Below are positions 9,801-17,097 of a stretch of 64,000 nucleotides of DNA, one piece after another; position 1 is the first letter of the stretch, and each line of letters opens with the position of its first letter. The stretch is from NCBI GenBank assembly GCA_031257015.1, contig JAIRPK010000016.1:62001-126000 (forward strand), in the 5' to 3' direction. The stretch comes from Tannerellaceae bacterium. GTDB taxonomy: Bacteria > Bacteroidota > Bacteroidia > Bacteroidales > Tannerellaceae. Made by a program: the position numbers and the translations under genes. Below the pieces are notes generated by a model. It was not told where the DNA came from, did not search any database, and worked only from the letters and a program-made list of their open reading frames with translations.

Positions 9801-10879
9801 AGACCGAAAAAATCTTCGAGCCATTCTACCAAATCGAGAACAAACAAACTCCCCTGCACGCCGGAACAGGCATCGGCCTGCACCTGTCGCGCTCCATCGT
9901 TGAGCTGCACCACGGCAGCCTCACAGCCGAAAGCAACAACGGGACGGGAAGCCGCTTCATCATCCGGATACCCCTCGGCAACACCCACCTCCATCCCTCC
10001 GAAATAGAAACGCACAACGCCGGCATCATCCCACATTCCGAAAACAACTCCGCCACCCCCATCCCCGAAACGCCACCCCCACCCGCCCAGCTCTCACGAG
10101 CCAAAACCAAGTATCGAATCCTAATCATCGACGACGAAGAAGACATCCTCCAATACCTGAACAGAGAACTCTCGCCGGACTACCACATAAAAAATGCGCG
10201 TAACGGCAAGGAAGCCCTCAACATCATCCTCCGCGAGAAGCCCGACCTCGTCGTCAGCGACATCATGATGCCCGAAATAGACGGCGCCACCCTAAGCCGG
10301 AAAATCAAGCAAAACATCAACATAAGTCACATCCCCATCATCCTTCTCACCGCCCGCACCTCTGACGAAGAACGCCTCCACGGCCTGGAAATGGGCGCCG
10401 ACGCATATTTCGCCAAACCCTTCAACCTCAACCTCCTCAAACAAACCATCGCAAACCTCCTCGCCAACAACGAACGGCTGATGAACAAGTTCAGCGGCAA
10501 AGAACTCCAGCAGGACAAAATGCCGCAGGTAGAAATAAAATCAGCCGACGAAATCCTCCTCGAAAAAATAATGAAATACATCAACGCCAACATCGCCAAC
10601 CCGAAGCTCAACAACGAAATGATAGCCGCACACGTTGGCATAAGCCGCGTCCACCTCTTCCGAAAACTCCGCACCCTGACCAACCAGTCGCCGCGAGAGT
10701 TTATCCGCAACGTCCGCCTGCGACAGGCCGCCGCCCTCCTTGACGGCAAAAAGCTCAACATCTCGGAAGTGGCCTACGCCACGGGATTCAGCTCCCCGTC
10801 ACAGTTCTCCATCGCCTTCCACACCTTTTACGGACGCACCCCCTCGGAACATGCCAGGAACAGCGAGGCAACACAATAA
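6827..10879 (+). CDS. Hybrid two-component system sensor/AraC-type regulator (HTCS)
   Basis: A one-protein signalling system of 1350 residues. In order: signal peptide (about 1-24); a long periplasmic run of two-component propeller repeats (motifs such as GLSNSLLNKVCQDRRGFIWIA and WIGTDNDGLY, to about 690); a Y_Y_Y domain (about 690-775); a membrane helix (about 781-808); a histidine kinase with phospho-acceptor His838 in SHEIRTPLTL and ATPase boxes DTGIGI and GTGIGL; a receiver with Asp1145 in DIMMPEIDG; and a C-terminal AraC helix-turn-helix (about 1250-1345). Such proteins sense glycan fragments and switch on a nearby utilisation locus; no SusC/SusD pair is in the window, so the target is unknown. 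The frame stays open back to 6296 through the repeats, but the signal peptide fixes the start at 6827. Confidence 0.93.
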   Translation: MKILNTAISILGAIMFMTAAASAQTRKFFTPDNGLSNSLLNKVCQDRRGFIWIATEYGLNKFDGISFTVYKNIIADDSGAVVHNDAKTLFEDKDGNLLIGTNNGLLKYNEETDSFSELKIFRDGKRLWPHVTAIVQTADGSVLLAASGQGMFTSANGSPDFHFEEGLTRALSSIYISALCEDDEHNIWTGSENDGLNCYNPRTGNMKTFRYPEIGGNSISAIEKDAEGNVWVGTLTQGLYLYMPSTGRFQRIPHRDGLPICIKSLSVDSHNDLYIGADGQGLMIYNRKSGTIEPYEIHSTPFDFSKGKVHSIMFDSNHNMWLGFYQKGLIFVPVTDSRFEYYGYRSISGNPIGSCSVTTIKGDREGRLWIGTDNDGLYSLNSRGRRIAHYRRTASPHSAPDVVQSIHEDSDGSLWLASYMNGLARLNPKTGYCEYIESFAGVKAFCITADKSGRLLVGTYGSGFHILDKKGMELSRYQSTGRETDQPSEDALPNDWISYIMTDRDGLIWIAHHKGLSCFDPERESFLVFEGRNNLLPARTGRFLMEDDRGRIWAGTSSGLFRFDKNTGEMASWTTADGLPNEVVCGICQDDEKNIWVSTFDGIAKLDANNRFTAYYADDGLQGNEFSHGAAFRDRSGKIYFGGINGVTAFHASQIIERRNGPKVSLTNFYVLNSAVKKGDISGSRPIVETSVLDAETFTLAHNDNTFSFEFSTFDFLHPERIVYQYMMQGVNPEWASAAPGSNRITYNNLAPGEYLFNVKAINANIESEVKVIRIHILPPWYKSMWAFCLYGFIIILLLAVAANLLIARIRFKEKLLEKNHAEKIAQAKLQFFTNISHEIRTPLTLIINPLEQLIRQDNDPARRPAYLIIYRNARRILRLINQMMDMRKLDEGAMKLKYAETDLVPFIQDLMHTFQYQAQTKQIDFKFIHHDEKLNVYIDPNNFDKVLMNILSNAFKFTPDNCSITIALSIVNDNTVEITVTDTGIGIDADKTEKIFEPFYQIENKQTPLHAGTGIGLHLSRSIVELHHGSLTAESNNGTGSRFIIRIPLGNTHLHPSEIETHNAGIIPHSENNSATPIPETPPPPAQLSRAKTKYRILIIDDEEDILQYLNRELSPDYHIKNARNGKEALNIILREKPDLVVSDIMMPEIDGATLSRKIKQNINISHIPIILLTARTSDEERLHGLEMGADAYFAKPFNLNLLKQTIANLLANNERLMNKFSGKELQQDKMPQVEIKSADEILLEKIMKYINANIANPKLNNEMIAAHVGISRVHLFRKLRTLTNQSPREFIRNVRLRQAAALLDGKKLNISEVAYATGFSSPSQFSIAFHTFYGRTPSEHARNSEATQ

Positions 10880-11192
10880 AGCGACCTGTCCATCCTCCGC
10901 CACATCCCCCTTATACTCCCTGCCGTATAAAACCGGCAGAAAAAGAACATTTTATCACTCGAAATTTGTTTTTCAATAAAATGATTTATATATTTGTAGC
11001 GAGAAGTAACAAAACGGTAATAAGCAGCAAAAAATCAAGCAAAGATGGCAAACGCGACGCTCAATCGAACAAATATCTATCTCGACTTAACAATAAGAAA
11101 TTCCAACTTGAAATAACAACCCACAGTACGAAACAAATGTATTATACCGCCTCCGCCAGCAAAATCAAGGAGACACAAACAAAGAAAAGCTT
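10880..11192 (+). promoter_or_regulatory. intergenic region with a strong promoter for the phosphatase pair
   Basis: A good promoter sits at 10965-10996: TTTG, 20 bp, TATATTTG. It points to the phosphatase-like genes and leaves a leader of about 190 nt, which is A-rich and has no clear structure. A 6-bp hairpin (CTGCCG/CGGCAG) lies at about 10919-10938 but lacks a T-run in the forward direction. Confidence 0.6.
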
Positions 11193-11540
11193 ATGAAAAT
11201 ACTATTCATCGACTTCGTAAACATAGACAGTTCGCCCACAGCAGAAGAAGTCATTCGTCAAAATTATCCTGATATAGAAACAAGATCAGCGGCAACGTCA
11301 AGATCAGGGCGAACACGTCTCAATAAAGAATTAATAATGTGGGCAGATGTTATTTTATGTATGGAAAACTATCATAAGGCAGAGATAAAGAAAGCATTTG
11401 AATCCATTATTGCCGGTAAGACCATCGGAATACTTAATATAAAAGACACTTACAATTATATGGATCCCGAATTGGTCGAACAGATCAAGGAAAAATTCGC
11501 AGCCTGGCTAAATGAATATAAAACCTCTAAATCACAATAA
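11193..11540 (+). CDS. Catalytically dead homologue of a small protein tyrosine phosphatase
   Basis: A 115-residue protein clearly paralogous to the next gene: MKILFI start, SPTAE, WADVILCMENY, the ILNIKDTYNYMDPELVEQIKEKF segment and equal length. Both belong to the short COG4551-like predicted protein tyrosine phosphatases (low-molecular-weight PTP fold). Here the P-loop is changed: where the family has CX5RS, this protein has D7 in place of the cysteine nucleophile and S13 in place of the arginine (DFVNIDSS). It cannot work by the usual cysteine-phosphate route. The rest of the fold is kept and the frame is intact, so it may be a phosphate-binding or regulatory pseudo-enzyme. The following gene starts about 200 bp downstream. 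Confidence 0.8.
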   Translation: MKILFIDFVNIDSSPTAEEVIRQNYPDIETRSAATSRSGRTRLNKELIMWADVILCMENYHKAEIKKAFESIIAGKTIGILNIKDTYNYMDPELVEQIKEKFAAWLNEYKTSKSQ

Positions 11541-11737
11541 CATCCGCAGACGGCAACAGGGAATCAGGAAAAGCAAAAACATAGCCGAACGCCCTGAATA
11601 TCCGCAATCGGATAACGCTATGTAAAAACAGCCCAGTGCGCCGGTCGGAGCGACCCACAAAGTTTTCGGCCGGCGCACAAAAAGAGAACTCGCTTTTATC
11701 ACGCAAAATATATATACACAAAAAACTTTAGAAGAAA

Positions 11738-12088
11738 ATGAAAATACTATTTATCTGTCATGCCAACGTCGATCGTTCCCCAACAGCAGAAAGAATAATA
11801 CGAAAAGACTATCCGGACATCGAAACAAAGTCCGCAGGAATAGCTCCCAGCGCAGCCGTATGCGTAGATAACAAACTCATACATTGGGCAGACGTAGTGC
11901 TCTGTATGGAAGCTTATCAAAAAGAGGTGCTGGAACGGGATTTTAAAGACGCCTTAATCGACAAAGAACTTGCGTCCCTGAACATCCAGGATTATTACAG
12001 CTATATGTCTCCCGAACTAGTCCAATTAATCAAAGAAAAATTCCAGGAATGGCAAAAAGAATATATGGCCAGGAAAGCAATCGAGTAA
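11738..12088 (+). CDS. Small protein tyrosine phosphatase (COG4551-like)
   Basis: A 116-residue cytoplasmic phosphatase of the low-molecular-weight PTP superfamily. The catalytic P-loop CHANVDRS (C7, R13) is complete, followed by PTAERI. IHWADVVLCMEAY and LNIQDYYSYMSPELVQLIKEKF match the predicted tyrosine phosphatase family COG4551, which is shorter than classical LMW-PTPs; the general-acid aspartate would be in IQDYY. Substrate unknown; members have been linked only loosely to tyrosine-kinase or arsenate functions. It is the active copy of a tandem pair whose upstream member has lost the catalytic cysteine and arginine. Confidence 0.85.
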   Translation: MKILFICHANVDRSPTAERIIRKDYPDIETKSAGIAPSAAVCVDNKLIHWADVVLCMEAYQKEVLERDFKDALIDKELASLNIQDYYSYMSPELVQLIKEKFQEWQKEYMARKAIE

Positions 12089-12197
12089 TCTGAATCCAGT
12101 AAAGAGTTGAGACTGAAAATATTCAGGAGGATAAACAAAGAACAATTACAAACATCTGCCGGCTAGAAGAAATACATTCTGATGAAGAAAATATTTC

Positions 12198-12205
12198 TAT
12201 CTTTG
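12198..12205 (+). promoter_or_regulatory. -7 promoter element for the TPR/propeller gene
   Basis: TATCTTTG matches TAnnTTTG. The -33 region (about 12175) is a poor match. Transcription would begin near 12211, about 28 nt before the coding start. Confidence 0.5.
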
Positions 12206-12238
12206 AACAGATTAATTTATAACTCTTAAAATTCACTG

Positions 12239-13690
12239 ATGACACGATTAATTTATAAACTCATTTATTTACTCTTCCTTCTCAACATCGCCAATGCCAT
12301 GAATGCACAAAGCGTCGAACAGGCGAAAAAATGGTTCTCCGAAGGCAAATACAACGAAGCCAAGCCGGTCTTTGAAAAATTGGTCAAACAAGCCCCCAAT
12401 AACGCATCATACCACTACCTCTACGGCGTTTGCGCTTACAAAACAGGCGAGTGCGAAGCCGCAGAAACATACCTGACCACCGCCGTCGCACGCAAAGTCC
12501 CCGAAGCTTACAAGTATCTGGCAAACCTGTATATGAAAGACTACCGCTTTGCAGAAGCAGCCAAAACATACAATGAATACATCGAACTGTTGACAAAGCA
12601 AAAGAAACAAGTCGAACCAGCCCTGCTCAAACTAATCGAGCTGGCCGAAAAGTCTCAACGAATGGTCGAGCGTGTCGAAAACATACAAATCATTGACAGC
12701 GTAACAGTAAACAAGGAAAACTTCCTCTCCACATATAAATTAAGCGAAGAAGCCGGCTCCCTAGCCCCGTTCAAAGATTTTTTCCAGTCCGAAGAGCAGG
12801 TAGCCTCAACAGTCTATATGAACGAACTCGGCGACAAGATTCATTTCGCTCACCCAAACGTCGACGCTGACGGGCGCTACAATCTTTACATACAAACCAA
12901 ACTGGCCGGCAAATGGGGCGATGAGAAGCGTCTGGCCCCCAATGTCAATGCCGAAGGAGCCAATGTAAACTACCCGTTTGTCATGCCGGATGGACTTACG
13001 CTATATTATGCTTCCGACGGCGAGGGGACGATTGGAGGCTATGACCTTTACGTTACGCGCTACAACATTAATACGGATACTTACCTGACCCCGGAACAGC
13101 TCGGAATGCCCTTCAACTCCCCGGCCAACGATTACATGCTTGTTATCGACGATGTGAAGAACCTGGGGTGGTTCGCATCCGACCGCAATCAGTCGGCGGA
13201 CAGTGTTTGCCTCTATCTGTTTATCCCTGATCCGCAACGTACTCGTGTCGAGGACAATAATCCTGCAGTCAAGCGCTCCCGTGCAAAAATCGCTGCAATT
13301 GCGGACACTTGGAAGGCAGGGATAAACTATGCCGAACTGGTAAAAAAGGGACGCTCCGTAATCCTCAAGCAAAAAGAAAAGAAAAAGGATTTTGAGTTTA
13401 TAATCAACAATAACCTCGTCTATTATACTCTTGATGAAATAAAAAGCCAGGAAGCCCGCGCCATCTACGAAAAATACAGGAAAACAAACGAGACAATCAA
13501 CATTCTCGAACAAAAACTTGATGCTCTCCGCATTGCATACCGCACAAGCCCCGCCTCAAAAAAAACAGAACTGAAACCCACTATTCTCCAAGCCGAAGAG
13601 CAACTTTACGACCTCTCCGCGCAACCCGCCGAGCTGGAGAAAAGAGCACGCAATGCGGAAATCAATTTCCTCTTAAAAAATAACCGATAA
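12239..13690 (+). CDS. Secreted TPR and PD40 beta-propeller protein
   Basis: A 483-residue exported protein. A signal peptide (about 1-24, ending AMNAQS) is followed by TPR repeats (about 25-125: AKKWFSEGKYNEAKPVFEKLV, YHYLYGVCAYKTGE, AYKYLANLYMKDYRFAEAAKTY). Then come WD40-like/PD40 blades (about 185-330: PFVMPDGLTLYYASDG, GGYDLYVTRY, GWFASDRNQ) and a charged coiled-coil tail (about 395-483). The layout resembles PorE-type cell-envelope proteins of the type IX secretion machinery, but no OmpA-like peptidoglycan-binding domain follows, so I do not call it PorE. Probably periplasmic or surface-associated. The next gene, NfeD-like, begins 6 bp after its stop. Confidence 0.75.
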   Translation: MTRLIYKLIYLLFLLNIANAMNAQSVEQAKKWFSEGKYNEAKPVFEKLVKQAPNNASYHYLYGVCAYKTGECEAAETYLTTAVARKVPEAYKYLANLYMKDYRFAEAAKTYNEYIELLTKQKKQVEPALLKLIELAEKSQRMVERVENIQIIDSVTVNKENFLSTYKLSEEAGSLAPFKDFFQSEEQVASTVYMNELGDKIHFAHPNVDADGRYNLYIQTKLAGKWGDEKRLAPNVNAEGANVNYPFVMPDGLTLYYASDGEGTIGGYDLYVTRYNINTDTYLTPEQLGMPFNSPANDYMLVIDDVKNLGWFASDRNQSADSVCLYLFIPDPQRTRVEDNNPAVKRSRAKIAAIADTWKAGINYAELVKKGRSVILKQKEKKKDFEFIINNNLVYYTLDEIKSQEARAIYEKYRKTNETINILEQKLDALRIAYRTSPASKKTELKPTILQAEEQLYDLSAQPAELEKRARNAEINFLLKNNR

Positions 13691-13696
13691 ACAATC

Positions 13697-14179
13697 ATGA
13701 TACTTGACATCGCCATCATCATTTTTCTCATGGCTTTGGCCATTTTACTCGTTCTTCTTGAAATATTTTTCCTGCCAGGAATTACGGTTGCCGGCATCGG
13801 CGGAGCAATATTCGCCATGGGAGGAGTCATTTATGCCTATGCGGCAATCGGAACAATGGTAGGACACATCACCCTTGCAGCATCCGTTTTAACATTCATC
13901 ATTCTCTTCCTCTGGATGCTACGCTCCAAATCATTCAATAAAATAGCCTTACATACTGATATAGATTCAAAAGTTACCTCCAGCCGCGACCTTGGCATCA
14001 AACCAGGCGACGAAGGATGGACTGTTTCACGTCTCGCACCTATAGGCAAAGCGAAATTCAAAGAAACAGTCGTGGAAGCAAAGTCTATGGGCGAATTTAT
14101 TGATGAGAATGTGGAAATCGTAGTCCTTCGCGTTGATGGATACAACGTTCTGGTCAGAAAAAAAGAAGATAATTATTAA
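13697..14179 (+). CDS. NfeD-like membrane protein
   Basis: A 160-residue short NfeD protein: three hydrophobic helices (about 3-25, 30-50 and 57-75) followed by a C-terminal OB-fold domain (about 95-158, with GDEGWTVSRLAPIGKAKF and VDGYNVLVRK). NfeD proteins pair with flotillin-like proteins in membrane microdomains, and here floA follows 18 bp downstream, which supports the call. It has no protease domain, so it is the short form (NfeD1b type). Intact. Confidence 0.88.
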   Translation: MILDIAIIIFLMALAILLVLLEIFFLPGITVAGIGGAIFAMGGVIYAYAAIGTMVGHITLAASVLTFIILFLWMLRSKSFNKIALHTDIDSKVTSSRDLGIKPGDEGWTVSRLAPIGKAKFKETVVEAKSMGEFIDENVEIVVLRVDGYNVLVRKKEDNY

Positions 14180-14197
14180 CCTTTAATATAAAAATGT

Positions 14198-15190
14198 ATG
14201 GACTATTCATTTATTCCCGTATTATTGTTGGGAGCGGCCATCGTACTGCTCATAATTTTTTTCTACTATGTCCCATTCCTCATGTGGATATCCGCAAAGG
14301 TTTCGGGCGTAAACATCTCCCTGATTCAACTATTTCTCATGCGCATAAGGAAAGTCCCCCCAGGAGTTATCACTCGCGCAATGATCGAAGCGTATAAAGC
14401 CGGACTGAAGTTTCTAACACGCGACGAGCTGGAGGCTCACTACCTTGCCGGAGGGCATGTCGAAAGAGTAGTGCACGCTCTAGTCTCCGCCTCAAAAGCT
14501 AACATCGACCTATCCTTCAAAATGGCAACAGCCATCGATCTTGCAGGCCGCGACGTTTTCCTGGCCGTACAAATGTCCGTGAATCCAAAAGTAATCGACA
14601 CGCCTCCAGTCACAGCCGTTGCGAAAGACGGAATCCAGCTCATCGCAAAGGCACGCATCACCGTTCGTGCCAACATCAAGCAATTGGTGGGAGGTGCAGG
14701 CGAAGAAACAATCCTGGCACGTGTCGGGGAAGGAATCGTATCATCCATCGGCTCCTCCGTCAACCATAAATCAGTGCTGGAAAATCCTGATTCTATCTCC
14801 AAGCTTGTTTTACGGAAAGGACTAGACGCCGGAACTGCTTTTGAAATACTATCCATTGACATCGCCGACATCGACATAGGCAAAAATATCGGAGCTGGCC
14901 TTCAAATGGACCAGGCGCAAGCTGATAAAAATATCGCTCAGGCCAAAGCTGAAGAACGCCGTGCAATGGCCGTCGCACTTGAGCAGGAAATGAAAGCCAA
15001 ATCTCAAGAAGCACGTGCAAAAGTTATCGAAGCAGAAGCTGAAGTGCCAAAAGCAATGGCCGACGCATTCCGCTCCGGCAATCTCGGAATCATGGACTAC
15101 TACAAAATGAAGAACATCGAAGCTGATACCGCCATGCGCGAGAACATCGCAAAACCCTCAGGCTCACCTTCGAAACCTATCAAGGACTAA
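14198..15190 (+). CDS. floA: Flotillin-like protein FloA
   Basis: A 330-residue bacterial flotillin (UPF0365 family) that forms membrane microdomains and affects membrane fluidity and protein secretion. One N-terminal membrane hairpin (about 5-35, then [23 protein letters not shown]) is followed by the SPFH/PHB-like domain. The C-terminus has an Ala/Glu-rich coiled coil ([36 protein letters not shown]) that drives oligomerisation. The frame, length and the neighbouring nfeD are as expected. The next gene starts 3 bp after its stop. Confidence 0.93.
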   Translation: MDYSFIPVLLLGAAIVLLIIFFYYVPFLMWISAKVSGVNISLIQLFLMRIRKVPPGVITRAMIEAYKAGLKFLTRDELEAHYLAGGHVERVVHALVSASKANIDLSFKMATAIDLAGRDVFLAVQMSVNPKVIDTPPVTAVAKDGIQLIAKARITVRANIKQLVGGAGEETILARVGEGIVSSIGSSVNHKSVLENPDSISKLVLRKGLDAGTAFEILSIDIADIDIGKNIGAGLQMDQAQADKNIAQAKAEERRAMAVALEQEMKAKSQEARAKVIEAEAEVPKAMADAFRSGNLGIMDYYKMKNIEADTAMRENIAKPSGSPSKPIKD

Positions 15191-15193
15191 AAA

Positions 15194-16063
15194 GTGAGAA
15201 TCATCCCTCCCTCTGAACTTATTATTAATGAAGATGGAAGCATATTCCATCTTCATTTAAAACCTCAGCAACTGGCGGACAAGCTGCTCCTCGTCGGAGA
15301 CCCTGACAGGGTGACTGCCATTGCCACTTATCTCGACACAATCGAATGTGAAGTTTCCAGCCGCGAATTTCACACCGTCACAGGAACATACCGGGGAAAG
15401 CGCCTCACCGTCGTCTCTCACGGTATAGGCACAGACAATATTGACATTGTTCTAACCGAGCTGGACGCCCTCGCCAACATCAACTTTCAAACACGGACAG
15501 TCAATCCGCAAGTCCGCCAACTTACAATAGTGCGAATCGGAACATCCGGCGGACTGCAGCACTTCGCTCCCGTAGGCTCATACGTCGCCGCAGAATTCTC
15601 CATCGGTTTTGACGGCGTTCTCTACTTCTATGCAAACAACGAAATGGTTAGGAACCACGAACTTGAGCGCGAATTAATCTCACAGCTCGAATGGCCAATC
15701 CATGGCGTCAAGCCTTATGTCGTCGCCGCCGACCGGTCTATTCTGGAGCAAATCGCCGGGAACGAGATGGTGCGCGGCATCACCATTGCAGCCAACGGAT
15801 TTTACGGCCCGCAAGGACGCGAACTCCGCCTCCCTCTTGCAACTCCCAACCTTAACCACAGAATAGAAGCCTTTGACTACAACGGAAAAAAAATAACCAA
15901 CTATGAAATGGAAAGCTCATCCCTCGCCGGCCTCGCCCTCCTCATGGGGCACAAGGCTCTCACCGTCTGTTGCATAATTGCCGGCAGAATAGACAAAAAC
16001 ATGAACACAGCATACAAAGGCTCGCTCGCAGGACTAATTGAAACCGTGCTGGAAAAAATCTGA
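15194..16063 (+). CDS. Nucleoside phosphorylase, uridine phosphorylase-like
   Basis: A 289-residue enzyme of the PNP_UDP_1 family, which splits nucleosides with phosphate to release a base and ribose-1-phosphate. Motifs: LLVGDPDRV (phosphate loop), SHGIGTDNIDIVLTEL, LTIVRIGTSGGLQ and the nucleoside-binding NYEMESSSLAGLALLMGHKA. It is closest to the uridine phosphorylase side, but substrate choice (uridine or purine) cannot be settled. GTG is taken as the start: it is 3 bp after the floA stop, and the first residues (MRIIPPSELIINEDGSIFHL) fit the family. It ends the nfeD-floA transcript, followed by a terminator. Confidence 0.85.
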   Translation: MRIIPPSELIINEDGSIFHLHLKPQQLADKLLLVGDPDRVTAIATYLDTIECEVSSREFHTVTGTYRGKRLTVVSHGIGTDNIDIVLTELDALANINFQTRTVNPQVRQLTIVRIGTSGGLQHFAPVGSYVAAEFSIGFDGVLYFYANNEMVRNHELERELISQLEWPIHGVKPYVVAADRSILEQIAGNEMVRGITIAANGFYGPQGRELRLPLATPNLNHRIEAFDYNGKKITNYEMESSSLAGLALLMGHKALTVCCIIAGRIDKNMNTAYKGSLAGLIETVLEKI

Positions 16064-16130
16064 TACACGAACGTATTCTCCCGAAATTATTTTTTCTCTC
16101 TTCCACATTTTCCACATACCCATAGTTATC

Positions 16131-16162
16131 ACAGAGAGACAACGTATTGCCTCTCTGTTTTT
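16131..16162 (+). terminator. terminator after the nucleoside phosphorylase gene
   Basis: Perfect 8-bp stem ACAGAGAG/CTCTCTGT with a 12-nt loop and a run of T after it. It lies 68 bp after the gene's stop. Confidence 0.75.
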
Positions 16163-16507
16163 CAGTTGTAGCTGCAGAGAATAAAACATCTCCGAGGCCA
16201 GCCCCCCCTGCCTTTAGGAATATAATCGCGCTCTTCGGGGCGTACCACATTAGTAGTCGGAAACGGCTCATTTACATATAAATACATTTCGTTTGCCTCG
16301 CGTCTAACCTCGCATGTCCATATTCAATCCCACGGAATGACTCTAAATTCTTAATTTTCTACTCTTGATTGTAAAATAAAGCTGATGTGATTGTAAAATC
16401 GCCAACTAAACCAGTAATATTGATAATAGTCACCTGTTCGAGAAGCTTTACTTTTGCACCGTTGAGTATAAATGTATAATATTAAGCAAATATCAAAACG
16501 TAAACGA

Positions 16508-16621
16508 ATGAAACAAAATTTCACAATATTCCTTATCCGGATTTTCCTTCCCCTGTTTTATTTCTCCGGCAGCATGTCGCCTGCTCCGTTGAGCAGATTG
16601 ACGGCTCGGCAGCCATAGAGC
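16508..16621 (+). pseudogene. possible remnant of a secreted-protein gene start
   Basis: ATG at 16508 opens 37 codons (MKQNFTIFLIRIFLPLFYF...) that read like a signal peptide, then stop. A one-base shift continues as CSVEQIDGSAAIEQD and then stops too. A -7-like TACTTTTG is 52 bp upstream. This looks like the front of a decayed exported protein, but it is too short to identify and could be chance. Confidence 0.3.
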
Positions 16622-16863
16622 AGGACTAGGAGGTATGATAATTCCGGCGGTGCTTAATCTTGAACGCCGATATTATCATAATAATACAAGTAATATTTAC
16701 CAAGCCAATAAACAAAATGTTTTTACAGGTAGCGATAATAATATATTTCATTATGTAATAATATTCATAAAAGAATATAACTTTTTAAAGGGGAATAATC
16801 AGTATCCTTATTTATGATTAAATAAAAAAAACAGCATTTTTTTATTTAATTAAAAATTATACA

Positions 16864-16871
16864 TATATTTG
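16864..16871 (+). promoter_or_regulatory. candidate promoter for the large secreted protein
   Basis: TATATTTG matches the -7 element TAnnTTTG; the -33 region is only a run of T. Use of this site would give a leader of about 220 nt of very AT-rich sequence. Confidence 0.4.
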
Positions 16872-17097
16872 TATTATGCTTGGTAAAACAGAGATATAGA
16901 ATTGATTTAAAGCAAGAATTAAACTGAATATCAGATTTTAAATTCTTAAAAAAACATAATTAAACATGTAAATCAATTGATATACATCAAGAAGAGAAAG
17001 CTAAATATATTATATAATTAAAGTATGAATAACAACAATAATAATAAACATATATAACCCAAAACGAAAATAGTAACACAAATAACAATGAATCAAT

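Larger units (their letters stand above)
16064..17097. other. 1-kb AT-rich intergenic region
   Basis: After the terminator at 16131-16162 the region holds a candidate remnant gene start at 16508, a promoter candidate at 16449-16456 (TACTTTTG) and another at 16864-16871 (TATATTTG) for the large secreted protein. The stretch 16680-17090 is extremely AT-rich. No other gene, repeat or RNA was recognised. Confidence 0.5.

Noticed and set aside
11636..11678. Terminator between the two phosphatase genes (GTGCGCCGG/CCGGCGCAC)
   Set aside because: The loop is 25 nt long and an A-run, not a T-run, follows on the plus strand.
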